A DNA stretch of 64,000 bases from Imbricaverruca yamaguchii (lineage: Eukaryota > Arthropoda > Thecostraca > Neoverrucidae). The notes beneath the pieces are model-generated. The model was not told where the DNA came from. It ran no database searches and saw only the letters and a program-made list of their open reading frames with translations. This document shows, piece after piece, positions 23,577-34,116 of this stretch (position 1 is the stretch's first letter; each line of letters opens with the position of its first letter). The translations under genes and the position numbers were made by a program. Location: the NCBI GenBank assembly GCA_034440575.1, contig JAOTOL010001227.1, positions 124,001 to 188,000 of the forward strand. The letters run 5' to 3'.

Positions 23577-23640
23577 GAGCCGCCCTCCCGACTGCTCCGT
23601 CGGGCAGCTCGGCGCAATCGGCTTCGCGAAGAAAGGAGTG
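23577..23640 (+). ncRNA. Candidate HDV-like self-cleaving ribozyme
   Basis: The segment can be folded into the nested double pseudoknot of hepatitis-delta-like ribozymes. P1 is 23577-23583 (GAGCCGC) with 23604-23610 (GCAGCTC), seven positions with one C-A mismatch. P2 is 23585-23588 (CTCC) with 23635-23638 (GGAG). P3 is 23589-23592 (CGAC) with 23599-23602 (GTCG), with loop TGCTCC. GG at 23611-23612 can form P1.1 with CC at 23597-23598. A short P4 hairpin lies at 23618-23626. The putative catalytic C is 23627 in GCGAAG. Predicted cleavage is between 23576 and 23577. In animals such ribozymes often mark 5' ends of non-LTR retrotransposons, but no element body is evident downstream. An alternative is a simple two-stem GC hairpin (23575-23580 with 23607-23612). 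Confidence 0.5.
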
Positions 23641-25084
23641 AAATACATGAAAAAAAACATGGAAACGTTTAGGTACAAAATGACAAACAGTAGTTTTCAA
23701 GACGTATAGAGAGTAGCGTGCAATGTGACATCAATCGCATGACAATCATTTGTATTTATAACAACATTCCAGTTGACCAAGTTTGGTTCCATTGACCTGT
23801 CATGAATTTGACCTGACTTGGCTTCGATAACCTAACATAACCCTGAAGCGACATAGCATAAAAATGTACACCAAACAAGTCGCTAGTGTTGCTATGAACA
23901 CTTCCCTTTTGCCAATATACGGGAAGCGCATCAGCGACGATTTTTGTGGTCTGGCGCTACGAAATGCTTTGACTTTAATGGCCCTTAACTCGAAAAAAAA
24001 AGTTTGATCGATTTCCGTTTCTCTAACTTTAAATGGGGTGCCGGACATTTCTAAGAAGGTATGCAAAACATGGCGTACATCGACTTGTAAAATCTTGAGT
24101 TATATACGAAACACCGGAGAGGTGGGTAGATTTGCCTCCTCCGGTGTGCGTGTTAAATAACATAGAGTTTGTGCTTTGATGAAAACCGGTACCCGAGGCG
24201 ACAAGGGAGCCGAATCCATTTTTGAGTAAAAGAACAGGTTGAATTGTAGAACGTCTTTGTCTGGAATCTCTTCTCCATTTGCTTTCATCTTCTGTATTGC
24301 ACTTGATCTATATATTTTTGTATCCTTTACCGCCTGCATGAACACATGAACACTGATTAATTTCAGTGATTGAAACTTGTTGTTCATCTTCCTTTGCGCA
24401 CACTACGGTTGATCGTGAGGAACAAAGCATTCCAAGGTCATTGGCGAGACCTTGGTCAAGGATTTCTGCAGCAAACCATGTGGGCAAGCATAGCGATGCT
24501 GCACTCTGTAATGAACTGAGCATGCAAATAATTTTCGAGAAGAAATAAGAGGAAAGAGTCGATGAAACAAGGTGCAACGTTTTTGTTGTGCCCATACTCC
24601 GTGCCGTCTCATCGTGCTTCGCCTCGCGCATTCTTCTTCTGCTGACCACCCAGTGTAGCATCAGCTTTAATTAGCGCGGTTTTCACGCGCGCAGCGAACG
24701 TGTGCCCATGGGGTAATGACTGGACTATTTCTGAAAGGAAGAGTACTTCGAGCGATGATGATGGCCGCGGGGCAGATGCGTTACTGGTGAACAGAGATCT
24801 AGGAATGTCTACGACCATTACAGGCATCTCAACCCTTGACCCTTTGTTATGAGATTCCTATGATTTGTATCGCCGCATCCGGCAGCCCTCCAGAGTTGTT
24901 GACCGGGCCAGGGAAGCTTCCAACACCTCTTATCTGATCATGTTGGCACGCTTGTTTTAACCATACCGTGCTAACGACCATGGCGCACACGCGTCATGAA
25001 AAACCACCGTAGCGCGGAAATACCGAGCGACACATTTTTCGATATCACTCTCAGATACATCACCGCTGGCCTGGGAAAATAGCG
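23641..25084. other. Unique sequence, no gene recognised
   Basis: Several minus-strand frames between 24830 and 24100 have protein-like composition (for example 24387-24100) but are broken across three phases with no recognised domain. A decayed coding element is possible but unsupported. Confidence 0.3.
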
Positions 25085-25440
25085 CCCTGTACCGTCCCCT
25101 GGCGGCCGCCGGTCGCGTTCAATGAATGGAGTCGGCGCGGGCGGCCGCCTTGGGTCATGGCGCGGCCCGCTCATCTAATCCCTGGCCAAAATTGCAGGCG
25201 GCCTTGCCCGTTCGCGGCCGCACTCGGCGGCGGCCAATTTGGCGACGCCAGCGGGCGACGATCGCGGCGCGCGCGGAGGATGGCGCGCCTCACAAGCCGC
25301 CGCCAGCCATCAGCTGACTGCGGGAATCTGCAGCGAATACGAACAGCACCCTGCGGGCGGCGCGGCGTGGCAGGCAAGGCGGGCAGCGTCGGGAAGCCCA
25401 CCGCTCGCAGCAATGGCAGAGCTCGGCGTGCTTTGAATAC
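25085..25440. other. CpG-rich block
   Basis: CpG-dense unique sequence with repeated GCGGCCGCC words and frames on both strands. Could be a CpG island; no promoter element is identifiable. Confidence 0.35.
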
Positions 25441-25752
25441 TTGGACAGGGGCGTTGTCCGTGGGATATAAGTCGGAGAAGAAAAAGCACGAATTACTGTG
25501 GGCGTGGCGCATAGCTTCTGCTGGTCACAGCTAGTACGGTCAACTTGCAAACAATTCAAATGTGGGCATGAACATGGATAGTGATTTGGTGTTGTGTTTG
25601 GTCTCATCAGCGTAACATGCGAATTTTGTCCACTCGAACGGAAGCTGCGCTCATCGATTCACAATGCATGTTTGATGTTGCCGTTCGCTATGTGCGTGTT
25701 GTATGGTGGAAAACATATTCAAATTTGACATCACATGCGTACTGAGAGCGGG

Positions 25753-25910
25753 GATGAGTAGTCTATGGGTAGGTTGCTCGTCTCACAATCGAAAGGTTGT
25801 GGGTTCGAGCCTCACCTGGCGCTACTCTTCGCTCGCGACCAATCGGGGTGAGAGATTGGCGACGCTACATGACTCAACGGTCAATGTGTCGTAAAAACCA
25901 ATAACCAACC
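25753..25910 (+). mobile_element. tRNA-derived SINE, type 1, copy a
   Basis: tRNA-like head with an A-box region near GAGTAGTCTATGGGTAGG and a B-box GGGTTCGAGCCT. The body has GCGACCAATCGGGGTGAGAG, GGCGACGCTACATGACTCAA and GTGTCGTAAAA. Not a functional tRNA gene, since there is no acceptor-stem pairing. Matches copies at 32079 and 42988. Confidence 0.85.
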
Positions 25911-25990
25911 AGCATACTGAGAGCATATGTCCAATCACCATGATATCCCTGTCTCGTTTACGTACAAGCCAGCATAACGACATAAGCCGT

Positions 25991-26171
25991 GGGTCGCGGT
26001 GGCTCAGTCGGCAAGGCGTAGGATTCTTAACAGCAATAGCGTGGGTTCGAATCTCGCAACCGGCAGGATTGCCGAGTCCACCCGTGACCAATCGCCGTGA
26101 GGGGTCGGCGACGCTATTTGACTCGGCAGTCGAATGCGCTGTAAAATAACTCAAGGTTCTTATTCTTCTTC
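25991..26171 (+). mobile_element. tRNA-derived SINE, type 2 (better copy)
   Basis: Head: GGTGGCTCAGTCGGCAAGGC (A-box) and GTGGGTTCGAATCTC (B-box). The body has GACCAATCGCCGTGAGGGGT, CGGCGACGCTATTTGACTC and GAATGCGCTGTAAAATAA; the tail is TTCTTATTCTTCTTC. The body resembles type 1 although the head and tail differ. Confidence 0.85.
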
Positions 26172-26864
26172 AACGGCGTAGCCCCAAAAAATGACTGCTC
26201 ATCTATTCGGATAATATTCGGAAACCTTCTCGGTGCCCAGACAAAGAAAGCCAACAGCGTCGAACGGACAAAGAAAGCTCGGCCCATGTCACCGCGTATA
26301 CCACCAGCCCGTCAATACTCGGCATGTCTTCGGCCCAGCACATGCACAAAAACCGGACCACCTTATGAATGGGCCGAGCCATCTTCATTGAGCCCACTAC
26401 AAGCGGTCAGAAAAAGCCGGCCGGTACCCGTGAGCGGCCATAAAGCACCGCAGCAGCTCTGGAGCGCCGGCGCCGGACAGCGCTCGTAAGTTGCGGTGAA
26501 AATTCGGCCGAAGACAGCGCCCGGATCTCCCGCTGTCTCGACCCTCTCAACCCGTGCCCTGCGCGCCATTTAATCGGCGTGCCGCGGCGCCGCTGGCCGC
26601 CGGCCGCCCGCCGCCGGCCCGGCCGCCCCGAATTCCTCGCCGTTTCCGGCGGCGGCACAGTGGCGGCCGTTGTTTGGGGCTATCGACGGCCGGCCTGCCG
26701 TACACGGTGTCGTCATACCAGACCGGCGCTCTTCACACGCTCGCGCAGCCTTCCGTCCTGGTCCTGCCGTTCTGGCCGGTAGGACTCACTCGTCCAAGGT
26801 TGTCCGCAGTGACGTGTCGGCACCATGAAATTCCACAGTTGACTCGTGTGCCGGCCTGCCGCTG
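26172..26864. other. Unique sequence with CpG-rich core
   Basis: 26430-26700 is CpG-dense (GCCGCCGGCCCGGCC-type words). No gene recognised. Confidence 0.35.
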
Positions 26865-27095
26865 GCCGGTGGACAATAGTGACGTGAACAAGCCTGGAAC
26901 TGCTTACAGGACACCGTACTGGCCTGAGTATTGTGGCTGTGGCATACCAGTCAGCCGCTGGTCGTTGGACAATAGTGACGTGAACACCCTGGAACTATTC
27001 ACAGGACACATTACTGGCCTGATTATTGCGGCTGTGGCAATGTCAGCCAGCCGCTGATCGGTGTACAATAGTGACGTGAACACACCGGCAACTGC
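26865..27095. repeat. 96-bp minisatellite
   Basis: Two and a third copies of a 96-bp unit. ACAATAGTGACGTGAACA recurs at 26873, 26969 and 27065, with TACTGGCCTGA and CAGCCGCTGGTC between. Confidence 0.9.
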
Positions 27096-27465
27096 ACGTA
27101 GGGACACCCTAGTGGCCTACGTGGTGGACACCCTAGTGACCTACCTATATAAGCCCCTAGTGGCTTATATAGGTACATATATAAGCCAAGCAACATAACT
27201 AATATACACCAGGTAACACAGGACCGGTACATACCAGGTAACACAGGACCGGTAAACACCAGGAAACACACGACAAGTGTAGGTAGGTAACGCAGAACAG
27301 ACATAGGTCAGGTAGCACATGGCAAGTACACCCCAGGTAGCACAAGACAGGTGCACGCCAGGTAACACAGGAGAGGTACACACCAGGTAACACACGACAG
27401 GTGTAGACAGGTAATACAGAACAGGCATAGGCCAGGTACACACCAGGACAGGAGCACGCTAAGAC
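27096..27465. repeat. Degenerate CCAGGTAACACAGGACRGGT minisatellite
   Basis: Starts with three GACACCCTAGTGRCCTAC-type units including a TATATAAGCCcctagtGGCTTATATA inverted repeat. It then continues as about 12 diverged units of about 20-27 bp with ACCAGGTAACACAGGACAGG. Minus-strand frames with cysteine- and tyrosine-rich peptides are repeat by-products. Confidence 0.85.
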
Positions 27466-28144
27466 CTATTGACAGGAGATCCCCAGAGCCTCAACATCCG
27501 ACATCCTCAACAAAATCAACCTGGTCAGGAGGTTGGTTAACATTGGCAGGAGGCCCGAAGGCCTCATGCGGACTCCAGCCCATGGCAGATTCCATGACCC
27601 CATGGTGGTGTTTGGAAGTCCAGGGGTAGGAGGTTCATTAGAAGTGGTAGAAGGTTCTTATAAAGTTCACGTAGGCGCCCAACGACCGAGAACGAGGTGT
27701 AGTCGTATTGTCTCGATGCCACAGGTCATGAGATCATATACCAGAAGACCCATTGAAGTTGACGGAACAACGTGTCCAAATCAAGATGCTTGGGTGGAAA
27801 TCGGTATCTAACGGGAGGCATATTTCCATCTCAGATGAATCTGTTTTCATCTGTGTGCATTTATGACTGGCTCACAATAATTGCACCCTGGAAGCTATCA
27901 TACGTACATAATACAGCTTCGGTGTCAGGTTTTTGTAGCGCTTTTGAGCACAACAAGGAGCAGACAAGCACGACAAGAACTAGAAGCACGAACACGACAA
28001 GAAGAATACAAATTGCCGTACACTGATATATGCCAGTTGTGTACTGCAAGTTCATACCTCAATTGTACCTGTGATCACGAAAATGAAAGATCCATACTTG
28101 CATCGGAAGCCAAACTGAACACGAGTATGACACGTTGCGAGATG
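27466..28144. other. Unique sequence
   Basis: No gene recognised. A short AGCACGACAAGAA-type imperfect repeat occurs at 27970-28005. Confidence 0.4.
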
Positions 28145-28690
28145 ACGCGCCTAGAGACCACGACAGGATACCACTCTGGAGACCACGAGTAGATACCACT
28201 CTGGAGATCACGAGAGGATACCACTCTGGAGACCACGAGAGGATACCACTCTGGAGACCACGAGATGACACCACTCTGGAGACCATGAGAGGATACCACT
28301 CTGGAGACCACGAGATGACACCACTCTGGAGACCACGAGAGGATACCAGAAAAGGATATCACTGGAGACCACGAGAGGATCCAGAAAAGGATACCACTCT
28401 GGAGACCATGAGAGGTCCATTGGAGACCACGAGATGACACCACTCTGGAGACCACGAGAGGATGCCACTCTGGAGACCACGAGATGAGGGGCGAGTGCAC
28501 CACTCTGGAGATCACGAGAGGATACCGCTCTGAAGACCACGAGAGGATGCCAGAAAAGGATACTACTGGAGACCATGAGAGGATACCACTGGATACCACG
28601 AAAAGGATACCATTCTGGAGAGACCACCAGAGGATGCCACTCTGGAGACCACGAGTGGATGCCACTGGAGACCACGGAAAGGTTCAATGT
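28145..28690. repeat. 25-bp minisatellite
   Basis: About 20 copies of a 25-bp unit, GGAGACCACGAGAGGATACC followed by ACTCT. Variants contain AGAAAAGGATA insertions and ATGACACC substitutions. All frames are open in places. Confidence 0.95.
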
Positions 28691-28989
28691 TTGGCAGCAA
28701 TGTTTCCAGTTGGAATGGACTCTGGAAACAATGTTCAATGTTTCCAGAGTCTAGTCTTGTTATCTGGCGGCCACCGATCAGAAAACACGTGGACTATGGT
28801 GGCCCATGGTAACTGTGTGCTCATAGAGCTCACGTTATCTTGATACCTCAGAGAAAAAATAAAACCAGCGCTCCCGCTATATTTATGTGGCCCGTAGGAA
28901 CTGAGCAGTCCCCGTGGAGAGCTCTATGTTCTGCCCAGGAAATGTTGGTAGCGCGGACCTCTGGTATCACGTTAAGCCCAGCTGGATAT
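28691..28989. other. Sequence upstream of the LINE relic
   Basis: Possibly more of the LINE, but no reading frame recognisable as reverse transcriptase survives. A short duplicated block AACAATGTTCAATGTTTCC occurs near 28725-28750. Confidence 0.3.
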
Positions 28990-29625
28990 CGTGAACTTTG
29001 GTGGTGTTGCCTGGTGTATCTTTCAGAGGTGGTTCCTTCATGGTATCCATGCGGGCTGGATCGTTTTGGGAAGAGGAAGAGATGCACATTGCCGGTCAAA
29101 TCACTGCAAACTCTACCCTACGAAACCGTCACACACGTGCAGACGACCATTTGCACCTGCCAGCCATACACAGAGAGGCTGGCCGCAGGAGATTTCTGTA
29201 CTCGTCTGTCTTCCACTACAACAAACTTCCTACTGAAACAAAAACATCGAGGCTGTCTAACTTCAAGAAACATGCACTAGCGTATCTCCACGAACAACAC
29301 TAGCCTCACAAAAAAACTTACACCATGGATATGTGTACACTATGAAGTCGCCTTTATGCCATCGCTTTCCTATCACTTCTACAAGCCACTCGTGCATAGC
29401 TCGTGTTGCAAGTACGGTATATGCAGTGCGAAAAGTGATACGGATATTGTATTATGTTGGCGTGCGAATGTTTGTTGCGCATCTGCTCCCACTATCCCAC
29501 TATATATATCCCACATCAATCCTTTCTTTATAAGTATCTGTGAGTTCAACCCAGACTGTCCGTAACAGCCACTGCACGTGGAGGGCATGTATTGTTAAAT
29601 AAATAAATAAATAAATAAATGCGTG
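28990..29625 (+). mobile_element. LINE (non-LTR retrotransposon) 3' relic
   Basis: The plus frame ending at 29303 encodes a C-terminal peptide with NRHTRADDHLHLPAI, then GRRRFLYSSVFHYNKLP and LSNFKKHALAYL. This is the pattern found just before the stop of many jockey/CR1/L2-type ORF2 proteins (N-TR---LH-P, then G--S--Y----WN-LP, then FK--L). It is followed by a non-coding 3' region and a tail of six TAAA units at 29595-29620, typical of the LINE 3' junction. Everything upstream, including the polymerase palm and endonuclease, is missing or unrecognisable, so the copy is 5'-truncated and dead. Confidence 0.75.
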
Positions 29626-29702
29626 TGCGAGTTTTCAGGACTCAAGCAAAAAGCTGCTAATACTGCGTGGAGTTGTGTGGTTGACTAACGGCACAGCCAG
29701 TT

Positions 29703-31690
29703 GGACAGGCGGTGCCGCCGTCACTGGTGACACCGTGACGTGGCCGTGCTGCGCTGGTGACACCGTGACGTGGACGTGCTGCGCTGGTGACAGTGACACC
29801 GTGACGTGGCCGTGCTGCGCTGGTGACACCGTGACGTGGACGTGCTGCGCTGGTGACAGTGACACCGTGACGTGGCCGTGCTGCGCTGGTGACACCGTGA
29901 CGTGGCCGTGCTGCGCTGGTGACACCGTGACGTGGCCGTGCTGCGCTGGTGACACCGTGACGTAGACGTGCTGCGCTGGTGACACCGTGACGTGGCCGTG
30001 CTGCGCTGGTGACACCGTGACGTAGACGTGCTGCGCTGGTGACACCGTGACGTGGCCGTGCTGCGCTGGTGACACCGTGACGTGGCCGTGCTGCGCTGGT
30101 GACACCGTGACGTGGCCGTGCTGCGCTGGTGACACCGTGACGTGGACGTGCTGCGCTGGTGACACCGTGACGTGGCCGTGCTGCGCTGGTGACAGTGACA
30201 CCGTGACGTGGACATGACAGTGACACCGGACGTGGCGTTCGTGGTGACACCGTGACGTGGCCGTGCTACGCTGGTGACACCGTGACGTGGACGTGGGTGA
30301 CAGTGACACCGTGACGTGGACGTGCTGCGCTGGTGACACCGTGTGCGTGGCCGTGCTGCGCTGGTGACACCGTGACGTGGCCGTGCTGCGCTGGTGACAC
30401 CGTGACGTAGACGTGCTGCGCTGGTGACACCGTGACGTGACTGCTGCGCTGGTGACACCGTGACGTGGCCGTGCTGCGCTGGTGACACCGTGACGTGGCC
30501 GTGCTGCGCTGGTGACACCGTGACGTGGGTCGACCGTGCTGCGCTGGTGACACCGTGACGTGGCCGTGCTGCGCTGGTGACACCGTGACGTGGCCGTGCT
30601 GCGCTGGTGACACCGTGACGTGGCCGTGCTGCGCTGGTGACATGCTCGCTGGTGACACCGTGACGTGGCCGTGCTGCGCTGGTGACACCGTGACGTGGCC
30701 GTGCTGCGCTGGTGACACCTACGCCGCCACCGTGACGTGCTCCGATGCGTGCTGTGACACCGTGACGTGGCCGTGCTGCGCTGGTGACACCGTGACGTGG
30801 CCGTGCTGCGCTGGTGACACTGAAGGCGGGCTGTGACACCGTGACGTGGCCGTGCTGCGCTGGTGACACCGTGGTCGTGGTGACACCGTGACGTGGCCGT
30901 GCTGCGCTGGTGACACCGTGACGTGAGCCGTGCTGCGCTGGTGACACCGTGACGTGGCCGTGCTGCGCTGGTGACACCGTGACGTGGCCGTGCTGCGCTG
31001 GTGACACCGTGACGTGGCCGTGCTGCGCTGGTGACACCGTGACGTGGCCGTGCTGCGCTGGTGACACCGTGACGTGGCCGTGCTGCGCTGGTGACACCGT
31101 GACGTGCCGGTGACGTGGCCGTGCTGCGCTGGTGACACCGTGACATGTGCCGTGCTGCGCTGGTGACACCGTGACGTGGCCGTGCTGCGCTGGTGACAGT
31201 GACACCGTGACGTGGCCGTGCTGCGCTGGTGACACCGTGACGTGGCCGTGCTGCGCTGGTGACACCGTGACGTGGCCGTGCTGCGCTGGTGACAGTGACA
31301 CCGTGACGTGGACGTGCTGCGCTGGTGACACCGTGACGTAGACGTGCTGCGCTGGTGACACCGTGACGTGACCGTGCTGCGCTGTGAAGTGACACGTGAC
31401 GTGGACGTGCTGCGCTGGTGACACCGTGACGTAGACGTGCTGCGCTGGTGACACCGTGACGTGGCCGTGCTGCGCTGGTGACACCGTGACGTGGCCGTGC
31501 TGCGGTGCGTGAACGTGACGTGCTGTGGGTGACACCGTGACGTGGACGTGCTGCGCTGGTGACACCGTGACGTAGACGTGCTGCGCTGGTGACACCGTGA
31601 CGTGACCGTGCTGCGCTGGTGACACCGTGACGTGGACGTGCTGCGCTGGTGACAGTGACACCGTGACGTAGACGTGCTGCGCTCGTGTGC
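29703..31690. repeat. 30-bp minisatellite
   Basis: About 65 copies of a 30-bp unit, GCTGGTGACACCGTGACGTG followed by GCCGTGCTGC. A GACGTG/TAGACGTG variant occurs, as do 6-bp CAGTGA insertions that extend some units. The middle section (30190-31140, 31370-31560) has irregular indels. Each unit carries TGACGT, a CRE-like half-site. Since 30 is divisible by three, minus frames stay open and encode the decapeptide TSAARPRHGV, giving the largest frame in the window (32040-29635), which switches frame whenever a unit is not a multiple of three. Confidence 0.97.
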
Positions 31691-32078
31691 GATGCCACTG
31701 CGGTCGGACATTGTCCGCCAAGGCGGCGGAAGTGACGATTTATCGCGGACGGAAGGGGGCCGCTTTTTATCGCCGCCAATATCAGCAGATGAGCGGCCGT
31801 CGGACAGGAAGCGCTGCAAAGACGGCGCGCGCACCTGCCGGTGCCGTCCGCCAGCGCCGGCCACCATGCAGATGATGGCCAGGATGTCATTACTGGGACA
31901 CTGCCCACTTCCAGGCGGTGGTGCCAGAGCGGGAGCACGCCACCAAGAGGCCCGGAAGGCAGCCAATGGCGCATACTGCTTGTCACAGCGGCGGTCGACC
32001 ATGCAGGTCTTGGACCACGGAGGACGGGCACGAACTGCACGCGGCACGTTACACAGGAATGGGCCGGGCCACCGAGGG
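31691..32078. other. GC-rich unique sequence
   Basis: CpG-rich flank of the 30-bp array. Frames on both strands show no family. Confidence 0.4.
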
Positions 32079-32230
32079 GACGAGTAGCCTAGTGGTAAGT
32101 TGCTCGTCTCACAATCGAAAGGTTGTGGGTTCGAGCCTCGCCTGTCGCTACTCTTCACCCGCGACCAATCGGCGTGAGAGATCGGCGACGCTACATGACT
32201 CAACGGTCGATGTGTCGTAAAACCAAATAC
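32079..32230 (+). mobile_element. tRNA-derived SINE, type 1, copy b
   Basis: Best type 1 copy: GACGAGTAGCCTAGTGGTAA (A-box), GGGTTCGAGCCTCGCC (B-box), body GCGACCAATCGGCGTGAGAG, GGCGACGCTACATGACTCAA and GTGTCGTAAAACCAAATAC. Confidence 0.88.
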
Positions 32231-32859
32231 CATCGGGCCGGACCACCGTATAAGCCTGGAGCCATAAACAACGGAGGACGGACCACGGACCGCGCGCGGC
32301 AGAATACACGGAAGAGGGCCGGGACACCGCGGGTCGACTACGGGCGATGAAGCTGGCGCTCCCATTCTACAATCTTTGAGGGACTTCCAAGCTGAAACGG
32401 TAATGTTTGATGTTGGTTTCCTAATATTCGTAACTTTTTCTCATCAATTGTTGATTTGGACATTTTTCTCAATTTATTCTCTCCAGTTACTACTTGGCAG
32501 CTGCTGTTTTATTGTGATATTGGATGCGTACAAAGTACGAATACGCGGAGGGATAAATTGTATATAAGAGACGAATGGCTCCCCTGTCAGTACAAAAGAG
32601 ACATCGACTATGGTGGATAACAACAATACTTGTCTTGAACAATACACCAACAATGCCTTTTTGTTCAGTAAGAAAACCACGTAATACCACCACACCGATT
32701 CAACAAGCCGATGCTCAAACGCTTCCGTGTCTTCGACCTTCATTCCGGCTTTGTTACTTAAGTTCATTTGATCGGGGCAAGCCAGCAATCGCTGCAAGTA
32801 GATGCCGAAATTGGTTTGGTGGTAGACAGAAATGAGCATTTTCCATCTGTTGCCATGTA

Positions 32860-32863
<4 letters not shown>
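32231..32863. other. Unique sequence
   Basis: Single-copy, AT-richer toward the right; no gene recognised. Confidence 0.4.
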
Positions 32864-32937
<74 letters not shown>

Positions 32938-32985
32938 CATATATATGTATATATATACGTATATATATATGCATATATATAGCTT
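32864..32985. repeat. (AT)n tract with GTAT/GCAT variants
   Basis: About 70 bp of pure AT, then AT mixed with GCATATATATGTATAT and ACGTATAT variants. Confidence 0.97.
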
Positions 32986-33614
32986 GGAACATAGCAGGAG
33001 CAGCGTGGTGTGCGTAACATCTTCATGAACCATGGTGAGGTAAGTCGGAACAATTCGCTGTTGGCACCGATCTCAAGCGTCCCACTGAAGGTGCTATTTA
33101 CCGTATGTGACTCCAAAACACCAAACTGTGTTTTCAACTGCATGTTTCGATATCATGCACCGAAATTCACAAAAAAGGAGCTAAAAAGCTGTTGAAAATA
33201 CCGCTATATCACAAAATGGAAGCGTCACAGGTTCCAGTGATATCGCGACATCTTAATTGTCTCGCAAGACATGATCTAACAGGTTGGCATGCTCAGAGGA
33301 CTCAGTATTATCATTTGAGATCACTGGTGGTTGCTCCTTCGATTCCTTAGCACGCGCACCGGAGGGGAACTGAATCTGCCGACCCCTCTTGTTTTTCGAC
33401 GATATCTCATGAACGGGCGGGGATATGATAGTGAAATATTCTGATTTTGTGAAAACTAACAAACGCATCCAATGCGAAAACAAATTTCCAAGTTCTTGAG
33501 TAATTATTGGAACTGCAGGGGTGAAAAGTCGACCGACCAGCCACTCAGCCGCCGTGCGTTGGTTTCATCATCAAAGGTTTCGTCGACGCGGTGGAGCGGC
33601 GGAGGGTGAGCGGT
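32986..33614. other. Unique sequence
   Basis: No gene recognised. The minus frame 33483-33253 has no family match. Confidence 0.4.
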
Positions 33615-33662
33615 AAGTGACTTAGTCACTTAGTCACTTCGTCACTTAGTCACTTAGTCATT
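33615..33662. repeat. 8-bp GTCACTTA array
   Basis: Six copies of GTCACTTA/GTCACTTC. A separate AGACATAA-type short repeat lies at 33727-33760. Confidence 0.9.
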
Positions 33663-34034
33663 TCGAACGACTATGGACTAAGGGTTCTTTTTGTTGCTTT
33701 TTTCATTTTTTTTTGGCAGATTGGTTTTAGACATAAAGACATAGACATAAGACATAAAAGTTAGTGCACTATGAGCCACAAGGGCCTTTTTGGTTGCACT
33801 CTGTACACTGAACCATTGCCCCCAAATCTGTCTGTTTTAAAGTCACCAACCATTCACCGTTCACGTAAGGATACTAATTAGAACAGGATGAATATTTCAG
33901 TCAACCCCACTTATCTCCAAAGACTGTTAGGTTAACATTTTCCGCTCAGAATGATCACGAGCTATTTCCTTGTCTCGCAATGCATGTATCACACCGCGTC
34001 TGAATCACACCCCAATCAGAATGGGCCTGCCGTT

Positions 34035-34116
34035 GGCACGTTATCTCAGACTTAACACTGCTGTCGGCACGTGATCTCAGACTTAAGACTGCCTTCGGCA
34101 CGTGATCTCGGACAGC
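34035..34116. repeat. 31-bp triplication
   Basis: Three copies containing GGCACGTGATCTCAGACTTA, starting at 34035, 34066 and 34097. Confidence 0.88.

Noticed and set aside
24100..24830. Decayed protein-coding gene on the minus strand
   Set aside because: Protein-like short frames in three phases, but no recognisable domain or splice structure; insufficient support.
29635..32040. 801-codon minus-strand open frame
   Set aside because: It lies almost entirely in the 30-bp array and changes peptide register at irregular units. Other minus frames over the same array are equally open, so there is no coding signal.
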